A DNA stretch of 64,000 nucleotides from JAPLIS01 sp963719415 (lineage in GTDB: Bacteria > Babelota > Babeliae > Babelales > Vermiphilaceae). Position numbers and translations under genes: made by a program. The DNA lies in NCBI GenBank assembly GCA_963719415.1, contig OY970383.1, positions 620,001 to 684,000 of the forward strand, given 5' to 3'. The notes beneath the pieces were generated by a model, which saw only the letters and a list, made by a program, of their open reading frames with translations, searched no databases and was not told the DNA's origin. Shown here one piece after another: positions 8,406 to 16,233 of this stretch; position 1 is the first letter of the stretch; each line of letters begins with the position of its first letter.

Positions 8406-9065
8406 CTATTTTTTTGCACTACTAATAAGATTTTGGTAAGGGATAAGATGCTCATTAATTAATTTAGTTAAACCTTCTCTATCATGCCGCCAATCACGAT
8501 GCAACTCAGAAGACACAGCAAACCAATTAGTGACAATAGCCCCTGCATGCACCATGCGCATGAGAGCTATATCTCGTACAGCCTTACTTACCGTTCCCGA
8601 TGCATCAGCAACAACATAGACATCAAATCCTTCAGCTAATGCTGATAATGTCGGAAGAGCAACGCAAACATCAGTTACTATGCCAGCGATAATCAATTTT
8701 TTACGTCCTGTCGCTTTAACTGCTTTGACAAAATCAGGATTATCCCATGCATTTATCTCTCCTGGGCGAGCGATAAAGGGTGCGTTGGGGAATTTTTGTT
8801 TTAGTTCAGGTATAATAGGGCCATTCGGACCTTGCTCAAAACTTGTTGTTAAAATGGTGGGTAAATTATACATATGACCAATATCTGCAAGAGCAAGTAG
8901 ATTATTTTTAAACTCTTCTGGGGTATAATCTCTGACCAATTGCATCAATCCAGTTTGATGATCTACAAATAATAAAACTGCATTATCGACCGACAATCGA
9001 TTGTTTCCTGTCTGGGATAGAGCGCGAGGATAGTTAGACACTGAATTAGTTACTGAATTAGACAT
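8406..9065 (-). CDS. Isochorismatase-family cysteine hydrolase (YcaC-like)
   Basis: The 219-residue protein starts at ATG 9065 behind an AAGGAGCC ribosome site. The cysteine-hydrolase fold is clear: LLFVDHQTGL with catalytic Asp35, a Lys near 122 in GRKKLIIAG, and the nucleophile Cys134 in GIVTDVCV. The arrangement with LTTSFEQGPNGP is that of the YcaC-like branch, whose physiological substrate is unknown; amide- or ester-type small molecules are likely. The first 20 residues are extra, polar and Asn/Ser-rich. It is a single gene in the cytoplasm, not part of a siderophore or phenazine cluster. Confidence 0.85.
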   Translation of the reverse strand: MSNSVTNSVSNYPRALSQTGNNRLSVDNAVLLFVDHQTGLMQLVRDYTPEEFKNNLLALADIGHMYNLPTILTTSFEQGPNGPIIPELKQKFPNAPFIARPGEINAWDNPDFVKAVKATGRKKLIIAGIVTDVCVALPTLSALAEGFDVYVVADASGTVSKAVRDIALMRMVHAGAIVTNWFAVSSELHRDWRHDREGLTKLINEHLIPYQNLISSAKK

Positions 9066-9218
9066 TACGGCTCCTTTTTTTGCGTGTAATACTTTATTTC
9101 AATACTATAACTTTATTGCCATACTATAAAACAGTTTTTAAAAAAATTTGATCATCTCTTACTTAGTTTTTCAAAAAGCGAGCGCTAAAATCTTTGAAAT
9201 AAACATTAAAAATCACTC

Positions 9219-9941
9219 TTATGAAATAAATAAACCTAAATCGCTAGCAACATAAAAAGTACCAATTGCTGTCATTGATCCAAAATTTACCGCTCCTTCA
9301 AAATAATCCTTCATATTTTTTTTACAATAGTTAGAATGTTCTTTAAAATCTCCTTCAGCATCTTTATCGTCGCGTATAGCGTCCTCGCGTTCCTCTTCAT
9401 GACAACGCCGCAGACCTCTATACCTATCATTTAAAACTAGTAACTTCTCCTCGAGCACCAAAAGTGGATGCAAACAAGGTAAAAGTAGCCATTCTCCATT
9501 AAAACGAGACTCGATGAATTTATCATTTTGAGCATTGCGCCATAGCCTACATGCAGGATAACCAACCATTATTTTGTCAGTTTTTGATTCTCCAACAACA
9601 GTTTGACTAAGCGTCGCTATTTCAGCTTCACAACGGCCTACCTCAGCTACAATATTTTCAATATCAGCTTTATTTTCTGAGACTTTTTCTAAATATTTTT
9701 CTAAGCTTTCATTAGAAGATCTTTTTTCCCACTCATCTTCCGCAGATCTAAGTTTCTTTTTCCAATTAAAATAACCCTCACATGATTCAACAAAACGCAT
9801 CCCAACGAATAACGTCGAGGATATCCCTAGGACTCTTAAACCTGCCCAGACATAAGCAAGTTTTTCAGTCATAGCACGCGCTGGGACATCCATAGCTACT
9901 AAAAACAAAAACAAAAAATATACATGATAGTGTTTATTCAC
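9219..9941 (-). CDS. Hypothetical secreted coiled-coil protein
   Basis: The 240-residue protein starts at GTG 9941 with AAGG nearby. A signal peptide covers residues 1-23 (hydrophobic core, then PARA-M as a likely cleavage site). A second hydrophobic stretch lies at about 30-50. An E/K-rich coiled coil spans about 65-115, and a weakly hydrophobic segment closes the protein (TAIGTFYVASDLGLFI). Six or so cysteines are spread along it. I do not recognise a family. The style matches the other exported unknowns in this window. Confidence 0.65.
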   Translation of the reverse strand: MNKHYHVYFLFLFLVAMDVPARAMTEKLAYVWAGLRVLGISSTLFVGMRFVESCEGYFNWKKKLRSAEDEWEKRSSNESLEKYLEKVSENKADIENIVAEVGRCEAEIATLSQTVVGESKTDKIMVGYPACRLWRNAQNDKFIESRFNGEWLLLPCLHPLLVLEEKLLVLNDRYRGLRRCHEEEREDAIRDDKDAEGDFKEHSNYCKKNMKDYFEGAVNFGSMTAIGTFYVASDLGLFIS

Positions 9942-10146
9942 AAAAACAACCTTATAGAAATATAATTTTAAAAAAACAATAATTTATCTTACCAATAAGA
10001 ATACCAGACCATACAAAAAAAGAAAAGCGATCATAAAAATAGAAATAATTGATTTTTAATCTTTCTTTTTATTACTATGCACAATAGCTAAGAAAGTAAT
10101 AAGTTAAATAAATAATATAAATACTATTAAAAATCAGGAGATCGCC

Positions 10147-10335
10147 ATGGAAGATCACGAAAAAGAGATAGAAATATTACTCAAAAAAAAAAGACACAAT
10201 AGTAAAATTCGCCAATATTGGCGTGCGTTTATAAATTCAGCCCATAAAAAAATGTCGGTTGGAGCTGAATATATAAGCAAAATTATAACAAGTGCACACA
10301 AAGATCAATACAGAGGCCGTGAGAAAAAAAAATAG
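10147..10335 (+). CDS. Small basic protein, unknown
   Basis: The 62-residue product starts at ATG 10147 with an excellent CAGGAG ribosome site eight bases upstream, which is the main support for it being real. It is strongly basic (Lys/Arg in KKKRHNSK and the terminal REKKK) and predicted helical. It has no signal peptide or membrane segment. It ends 30 bases before the transketolase gene and is probably co-transcribed with it. Nucleic-acid binding is possible from charge alone. Confidence 0.55.
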   Translation: MEDHEKEIEILLKKKRHNSKIRQYWRAFINSAHKKMSVGAEYISKIITSAHKDQYRGREKKK

Positions 10336-10365
10336 ACCCTAAAATCTACCAAAATAGCTAATAAT

Positions 10366-12387
10366 ATGAAAAGTTTAGAAGCTTTTATTAAGCACAAAGC
10401 CTACAATCTGCGAAGATGGTCAATAATACAAACATCGCTAGCAGGATCAGGCCACGTGACTTCATGCCTTTCAGCTGCTGATATTATTGCTACGCTCTTT
10501 TTTTATGCTATGCGCTTAGATCCTAGCTCTCATGAAAACCTAAATAATGATCGATTTATTCTCTCAAAGGGGCACGCTGCCCCTCTTTTATATGCTGCGT
10601 GGGAACAACTAGGAGTGATAACCGCTGAAGAACTCAAAACCTATAGATCAATAAATTCCCCTCTTGAAGGACATCCCACCTTTCGGTTTCCCTATGGCGA
10701 TGCGGCAACAGGATCGCTTGGCATAGGACTCTCTATTGGCATAGGAAGAGCGCTGAGTGCTCGATTACATAGACGATCGTATCATACGTACGTTCTTATG
10801 GGTGATAGTGAAATAAGCGAAGGTAGCGTTTGGGAAGCGGTCTTTCTAGCTGCATATTATAAACTAAATAATCTGATCGGCCTTATAGATTGTAACAGAT
10901 TAGGACAAAGCAATGAAACTATGTTTGGTACTTGCACAACAAAATACCAACAGATATTTGATGCTGCTGGCTGGCAAACATACGTAGTTGATGGCCATTC
11001 GATAAGCGATCTCATGCATGTCTTTGATAAAGCAAAAACTGAAACCGAAAAACCGGTCATGATAATTGCTCAGACGTACAAGGGTTTTGGTATTTCTAAA
11101 GTTGAAAATAGAGAAGGCTTTCATGGCAAACCATTTAGCTTGCAAGAACTTCCAACAATTTTAGCCGAACTAGAAGCACGATTTTCTAACGTCGCTCATG
11201 ATAAAGAAAATAATACACATAATATACATAATACCAATATAAACGATACCAAAAGAAACGACAAAGACAAGAGTGCAAGCGCTATCAATAGCAATAGTAT
11301 ACAAAACTATTCATCTACTACAGAATACCCTACCGACTCACAAACTATAGAACATACAAATACTCACAAAAGAGAATCATCTTGGGCTCAAATTACTGCA
11401 CAAACTAAAAAACAAGCTACAATACCTACTTACAAAGAGCATAGTCCTATAGCTACCAGAAAAGCATTTGGCCAAGCGATTACGCTATTGGGTGACGTGC
11501 TCAAAAATATCGTATGTTTAGATGCAGAAGTTAAAAATTCAACCTTCACTGAATTGTTCGAACAGAAACATCCAGATCGATTTATTCAATGTTTTATAGC
11601 AGAACAGAATATGATCGGCATTGGCATTGGTCTTAGTTTATCACAAAATATTCCCTTTATCGCCACATTCGGTGCCTTTTTTACCCGCGCACATGACCAA
11701 ATTCGTATGGCTGTACTCAACAACGCATCATTGCGATTAATCGGATCACATGTTGGCGTGTCTATAGGCCAAGACGGCCCTTCGCAAATGGCACTAGAAG
11801 ATATCGCTCTTATGCGAGCTCTGCCAAACTCTATTATTCTGTATCCGAGTGACGCGCAAGCTACCTATAAACTCACAGAGCTTATGGCTTATTATAATAC
11901 AGGAATTAGCTATATGCGAACCACACGAGCCGATACGCCCCTTTTATATGATACTCAAGAACAATTTCATATAGGTGGTTGCAAAGTAGTTCGATCAACT
12001 ACTACTGATCAAGTTTGTATAGTAGCTGCTGGCATTACACTTTTTGAAGCGCTTAAAGCGGCTGATATATTAGCAAATGGCGATACCAAACTTAATCCAA
12101 TTAACATTTCGGTTATCGATCTCTATTCGATTAAACCATGCGATTTTGAAACTATTATTGCAACAGCCCGTAATTCTAATAATAAAATTATTACCGTCGA
12201 AGATCATTATATCCAGGGAGGCATTGGTGAAATGATAGCGTCCGGACTCTGTAACACAGAAATCTCTGTTTCTATACTCGCCGTTACCGAACTACCGCGA
12301 TCAGGAAAACCAGAAGAACTCCTAGCCTGGGCACGGATAGACGCACAAGCAATTGTGAATCGCGTATATGAATTATGCACTACATAA
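10366..12387 (+). CDS. tkt: Transketolase, single chain with a low-complexity linker
   Basis: The 673-residue protein transfers two-carbon ketol units between sugar phosphates in the pentose phosphate pathway using thiamine diphosphate. The N-terminal ThDP half spans about 1-275 (SGHVTSCLSAADI, LSKGHAAP, and the ThDP motif GDSEISEG to N). The pyrimidine half starts near 360 (TRKAFGQAI, catalytic Glu in IAEQNM, FGAFFTRAHDQIRM), and the C-terminal domain completes it. Between them lie about 80 Asn/Thr/Lys-rich residues with no fold. The halves match the separate N- and C-subunits of split transketolases, so this looks like a fusion. No ribosome site is obvious at ATG 10366. Confidence 0.92.
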   Translation: MKSLEAFIKHKAYNLRRWSIIQTSLAGSGHVTSCLSAADIIATLFFYAMRLDPSSHENLNNDRFILSKGHAAPLLYAAWEQLGVITAEELKTYRSINSPLEGHPTFRFPYGDAATGSLGIGLSIGIGRALSARLHRRSYHTYVLMGDSEISEGSVWEAVFLAAYYKLNNLIGLIDCNRLGQSNETMFGTCTTKYQQIFDAAGWQTYVVDGHSISDLMHVFDKAKTETEKPVMIIAQTYKGFGISKVENREGFHGKPFSLQELPTILAELEARFSNVAHDKENNTHNIHNTNINDTKRNDKDKSASAINSNSIQNYSSTTEYPTDSQTIEHTNTHKRESSWAQITAQTKKQATIPTYKEHSPIATRKAFGQAITLLGDVLKNIVCLDAEVKNSTFTELFEQKHPDRFIQCFIAEQNMIGIGIGLSLSQNIPFIATFGAFFTRAHDQIRMAVLNNASLRLIGSHVGVSIGQDGPSQMALEDIALMRALPNSIILYPSDAQATYKLTELMAYYNTGISYMRTTRADTPLLYDTQEQFHIGGCKVVRSTTTDQVCIVAAGITLFEALKAADILANGDTKLNPINISVIDLYSIKPCDFETIIATARNSNNKIITVEDHYIQGGIGEMIASGLCNTEISVSILAVTELPRSGKPEELLAWARIDAQAIVNRVYELCTT

Positions 12388-12772
12388 AAAAAGTATACTA
12401 AAAATCGCTTACTTTAAAAAAACAATCCAATTACGCCATTTACCAATCTTCTTTTCTGCCTGTGTATAATCAATCATGAAGAGCGATTTTAGTTAGTATT
12501 AATTTTTTCTTATAAAAGCAATTTTAGCAAAATTATATTGCTCTTCATCTTAAATCATGCCATAATTTTATAGTCGAAGCTTTTTTATTTAGCGCTAATA
12601 CATAAGCTTATTATCTTAGAAAACAACAATATAAAAATAGAGTAGTTTATAAAGTAAAGGGATCGAATAGTTTTTGGAGTAAAAAAAAGAATAGATAGTT
12701 TTTGAAGTAAAAAAAATAGAGTGTCAGAAGTTGTATCTATATTTAATAATTTTTTTACTCAAAGGTCTTTTT
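12388..12772. other. Intergenic stretch with short repeats
   Basis: No gene is supported. ATGAAGAGC at 12476-12484 and GCTCTTCAT at 12540-12548 are inverted, so a long AT-rich stem-loop is possible. Two near-identical copies of ATAGTTTTTGRAGTAAAAAA start at 12667 and 12694. A 22-codon minus-strand frame (MIDYTQAEKKIGKW) ends near 12408 but has no ribosome site. Confidence 0.5.
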
Positions 12773-13225
12773 ATGAAATTACAATATTTAATTATATTAT
12801 CTAGCTTTTGTATTATTGCCAATGGACTACAAGCTGCTCATCGCATTGAAGATCTTGGGCAACGAGTTAACGAAATTGGATTAAGTGCTGCTGCCCACCA
12901 AGCGTGGCTAAACCAGATGCGCGGTGCTTTTAATGCTGGTAATATCAATCCTGCCAATGCTGCTCAGGCTGAAGCCGTTCTTAAAGCTCAAAATGCTCAA
13001 ATTCAAAATCTTGCTGCTCAACTTGCCGCACTTAATGCTCAACCTGAAGCTGTAATCGCTCATCTTAATGTTGAAGAAGCTGCTGAACGTGCTGAATTTG
13101 CTGCTGAGTTAGCTGCTGCAGGTTATGCCTCTGAGGGTGATTTGACGGGTTCTGATGACGAGCAAGATTCGGGTTCTGAAAATGACGAACCTATGGATTA
13201 TGACCCTATGGATGAAAGTCAATAA
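12773..13225 (+). CDS. Hypothetical secreted Ala/Gln-rich helical protein with an acidic tail
   Basis: I chose ATG 12773 because CAAAGG precedes it and the product then begins with a clean signal peptide (hydrophobic core to about residue 17, cleavage after LQAA). The mature protein is 60% helical, Ala/Gln/Asn-rich and predicted to form a coiled coil (AQNAQIQNLAAQLAALNAQ). It ends in an Asp/Glu/Ser tail (SDDEQDSGSENDEP). It has 150 residues and no recognised family. A hairpin at 13286-13349 follows and may terminate it. Confidence 0.65.
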   Translation: MKLQYLIILSSFCIIANGLQAAHRIEDLGQRVNEIGLSAAAHQAWLNQMRGAFNAGNINPANAAQAEAVLKAQNAQIQNLAAQLAALNAQPEAVIAHLNVEEAAERAEFAAELAAAGYASEGDLTGSDDEQDSGSENDEPMDYDPMDESQ

Positions 13226-13285
13226 AATTAACTATTTTTGCATTTCTAGAAAAAGTTTTGCATAATTCGTTAAAATAATAGAATA

Positions 13286-13349
13286 GTGAGCTTCATAGTA
13301 CTCTTTATTTAAATTGTTAAAATTTTTTAAAAAGTATTATGAAGCTTTT
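13286..13349. repeat. Imperfect inverted repeat, copy 2 of a dispersed hairpin
   Basis: AGCTTCATAGTACTCTT on the left and AAAGTATTATGAAGCTTT on the right pair with a couple of mismatches. The right arm runs into seven Ts on the plus strand, so this copy looks like a usable terminator for the gene ending at 13225. It shares its arm sequence with the hairpin at 6364-6425. Confidence 0.6.
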
Positions 13350-13366
13350 TTTACAACCTTTTTAAA

Positions 13367-13603
13367 TCAAACACACCTTGTTTTCCTATTCTTTCTATAA
13401 AGCCCGATATACATAACTTGTAAAAAAATAGCTTGTAGAAAAAAAATGATACTCATAAAGACTTTGTCCCCAACTGCTACCAAAGCTGCTACTTTTTTTG
13501 CAATTGCAACATTTACCGTTCCTGATTGCTTTTCGGCTTCTTGTAATCCTATCGCTGCAGCTACTATTGCTGTTACTGCTGCTAGAAATCTTCCATAATA
13601 ATA
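13367..13603 (-). pseudogene. Possible small membrane protein without a standard start codon
   Basis: The frame ending at TGA 13369-13367 encodes about 78 residues that look protein-like. A hydrophobic Ala/Val helix (FLAAVTAIVAAAIGL) comes first, then a polar stretch (QEAEKQSGTVNVAIAKK), a second hydrophobic helix (SIIFFLQAIFLQVMYIGLY) and a basic tail (RKNRKTR), which suits inner-membrane topology. No ATG, GTG or TTG opens it. A GGAGG lies at 13673-13677, but in a different frame relation. A second open frame on the same strand (start TTG 13607) gives a poorer Ser-rich product. Probably a gene that has lost its start. Confidence 0.35.
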
Positions 13604-13687
13604 ACAAAATATTAGATTATCGCTATTTTTTATAATATTTAGTATACTTGTAAATAATAAATAATAATACGTCCTCCAATTTTCACG

Positions 13688-13737
13688 TATATACTTATTA
13701 TAAAAAAAATATAAATGTTTATTATAATAAGTATATA
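13688..13737 (+). promoter_or_regulatory. Perfect inverted repeat in the leader of the PP2C gene
   Basis: TATATACTTATTATAA at 13688-13703 and TTATAATAAGTATATA at 13722-13737 are perfect 16-bp arms around an 18-base AT loop. The repeat ends directly at the AGGA ribosome site and 12 bases before ATG 13749. It could be an operator dyad or an mRNA hairpin abutting the ribosome site. Confidence 0.5.
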
Positions 13738-13748
13738 GGAAATAAAAT

Positions 13749-14870
13749 ATGTCATCGAATACTCTATTCTTAAATATAAAATTACCTATATTTATATCTC
13801 TAATTAAAAAAACAACCTGTTTAATTATAGTATGTACACAAATAAGTATATGCTCAGAGCTTAAAAAGGAACTGTTAATTCAAAAAACAGATCATGTCTC
13901 TTTTTTTCAACAAGTAAACCATGTCGTAAATATTCTTATTAATACCGTAAAAAATCTATTTACCCCAAAAAATTACGCTCTTATTGAATATGCCAACACC
14001 CGATACGGTGGCCGCATGGAAGATCGAAATATCATCGATGAAAAAAACGGTATTTATGCAGTTTTTGATGGTCATGGAGGACAATCAGCAGCCCAATACA
14101 TCGTTGATAGCAGTATAGTTGATAATAAAACTCCAAGAATAGTTACTTATATTAATGATGCTTTGCAAGAAAAATTAAATGATGCTCAAGCATTAAAAAA
14201 AAGTCTTACTCTTATAGAGGATGAGCTATGGAATAACTATAACCAACCTAATATATATGGCTACCTGTCTCCATACCATTATGGAAAAAAAGAAACATAT
14301 GGCGATTCGGGAGCAACTGCTATTATTGCAAAAAAAACAGGTGATATTCTAACTATAGCCAATGTCGGTGATTCTCGAGGAGTTCTTATTCGCAATGGTA
14401 AAATCATACAAACAACCATCGACCATAAACCAAGTAATACTGCAGAAAAAGAACGAGTACTAAAAGCTGGTGGTTTTATATCTAAAGGATATGTAGGATT
14501 AGGTAGCGTTGGTTTTGCATTAACTCGCACTATCGGTGATATTGATGCTAAAAAAAGTATGCACGATCAGCAAGTAGCATCAGGCCAAACAACATCTCAT
14601 TATTCTCCTATTCTTACCGCAGAACCTGATATATATAGATGGACAGTAAAAAAAGATGATATTTTATTATTAGCATCCGATGGATTGTGGGATGTAATGG
14701 ATAGTCGCTTTAATGCTAACGATAATGTTGAATTACAAAATTATTTAGATCAAAAAATAGATCAAAAAAAACATACCATCGACTTGAATAAAGTAGTAAT
14801 TGATCTTAAAAGAGAAGCGTTAAAAAAAGAATCCCACGATAATATCACTATTCTTGCCGTCAAATTTTAA
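13749..14870 (+). CDS. Secreted PP2C-family serine/threonine phosphatase
   Basis: The 373-residue protein has an N-terminal signal or anchor (about residues 9-33) followed by a complete metal-dependent PP2C domain of eukaryotic style. Motifs in order are GGRMEDRN (87-94), FDGHGGQSAA (106-115, metal Asp107), GDSGATAII, ANVGDSRGVL, DHKPSN with E and RV, LTRTIGD, LLASDGLWDVM (about 305-315) and HDNITILAV at the end. The metal-binding Asp residues of DGHG, SDG and DN are present. It removes phosphate from Ser/Thr of proteins. Bacterial housekeeping PP2Cs are normally cytoplasmic and sit beside a kinase; this one is exported and stands alone, which suggests a host target. Confidence 0.88.
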   Translation: MSSNTLFLNIKLPIFISLIKKTTCLIIVCTQISICSELKKELLIQKTDHVSFFQQVNHVVNILINTVKNLFTPKNYALIEYANTRYGGRMEDRNIIDEKNGIYAVFDGHGGQSAAQYIVDSSIVDNKTPRIVTYINDALQEKLNDAQALKKSLTLIEDELWNNYNQPNIYGYLSPYHYGKKETYGDSGATAIIAKKTGDILTIANVGDSRGVLIRNGKIIQTTIDHKPSNTAEKERVLKAGGFISKGYVGLGSVGFALTRTIGDIDAKKSMHDQQVASGQTTSHYSPILTAEPDIYRWTVKKDDILLLASDGLWDVMDSRFNANDNVELQNYLDQKIDQKKHTIDLNKVVIDLKREALKKESHDNITILAVKF

Positions 14871-15165
14871 TTTTTACAAAAATCAGATGTATTTTATGAA
14901 TCAGCGTTTAATTATGTTAATCATTTGGTTCTATTTTTAGCAGCCTGCATGCTGACATTGTTATTAATCCTGTTATGAGGCGCGTTCACAACGCTTCTCC
15001 TAATGGCAATATTGAAGCTATGTAAACCCCTTCATCGTATTTAGAAAAGTTATGGCCGATCCTGATGATGCAGCGGCTTTTTTCAGGATTTGATTTATTA
15101 GCGGCCTAATTGAATCATATAATCATGAAATTAAACAAAATGCAAAATATAAAAACGTAAGCAAC

Positions 15166-16047
15166 TTACTGAAACAAACAGCTTGAAATATTTTTCTTAA
15201 CAAGCGCCCATTTTGCTGCATCACAAACAGAAGTATCCGGATACTTTTCAATAAACTGATTTATCTGACTACGAGTTGCCGCCTCGGATAAAATAAGTTT
15301 TTCTATTAAAGCAATTGATAACTGTTTCGACATTTCTATTTTATCAGAAGCTGGTTGCGAAAAATCTAAAAAAAATTCTTTAAACAATTGCTGTCCAATA
15401 ACTACCTCATCAAGAAGATTCTGTCCTTTATGACTACTTCTTACATTAAAATCTTGATTATTTGGATTCCCGCTTTGATCTAAAAAATAGTCTACTAAGG
15501 GCAAACAATGATATCTAACAGCCTTATATAATGGAGGAATACTCATCTTTGTCACATCAGCACCAAACTCAACCAACAACTTCACCTGTTGAATACTGTT
15601 TTTCGAGAATGGAGGTCCAAAAAGACACACGTCCATAAATATGCGATCTAAAGAAATATCAAGCGCATATAATTTTTTACCACTTTTTTTTACATAAAAG
15701 CTATCTGGGCTTGCCCCTTTTTCCAGCAACTTTTCTATATCTTGGCCAAAACGTAAGGCCGAAATCAACTGATTATCTAATGCATGCTGCTTTAACAGTT
15801 GATTTGATTGCTCTTGCCGTTGCCACTGCTCACTGTTAAATTTTTGGATATTTATTAACCACTTTTGCCAATTTACTGCTTCATATTTACTTTGATCTTG
15901 CTCATTATTTTCTTTTATTGTTTTAAATTCTTCTTCGAATTGCCCAGGGTTAGATTGCTCTACAATAAGAGGATGCATAGCGAAAATAGAATAAAATGAA
16001 AAAATGGTAAACATCAAAAACAATATATTATATTTGCTTGTTTTCAT
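15166..16047 (-). CDS. Secreted ankyrin-repeat-like protein
   Basis: The 293-residue protein starts at ATG 16047 behind GAGGGGAG. A signal peptide covers residues 1-23. After a polar helical region come two or three degenerate ankyrin units. The first is DIEKLLEKGASPDS, the next is VKLLVEFGADVTK with PPLYKAVRYHCLPLVDYFLDQ. Ankyrin repeats bind proteins, and exported copies are common effectors of intracellular bacteria. The C-terminal 80 residues are helical without a recognised domain. There are fewer repeats than in typical ankyrin proteins. Confidence 0.65.
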   Translation of the reverse strand: MKTSKYNILFLMFTIFSFYSIFAMHPLIVEQSNPGQFEEEFKTIKENNEQDQSKYEAVNWQKWLINIQKFNSEQWQRQEQSNQLLKQHALDNQLISALRFGQDIEKLLEKGASPDSFYVKKSGKKLYALDISLDRIFMDVCLFGPPFSKNSIQQVKLLVEFGADVTKMSIPPLYKAVRYHCLPLVDYFLDQSGNPNNQDFNVRSSHKGQNLLDEVVIGQQLFKEFFLDFSQPASDKIEMSKQLSIALIEKLILSEAATRSQINQFIEKYPDTSVCDAAKWALVKKNISSCLFQ

Positions 16048-16233
16048 ACTCCCCTCATTATTTTTTATAATGCTATTTTATTTGCCTATTCCCACTCTCT
16101 CTGCCCACGCACTATTAAAAAAAAACCGAATCTACTATTTTAAGACGATAATCTAAAAACAGAGATCCGGTAATAATTACAAAAATAGTTTACTTGTCTG
16201 CGACTAATCAGCTATCACTTAATTAGTTATTAT

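Noticed and set aside
14871..15165. Possible decayed gene between the PP2C and ankyrin-like genes
   Set aside because: Short hydrophobic and polar fragments can be read (for example FLAACMLTLLLIL), but they lie in different frames and match nothing I recognise.
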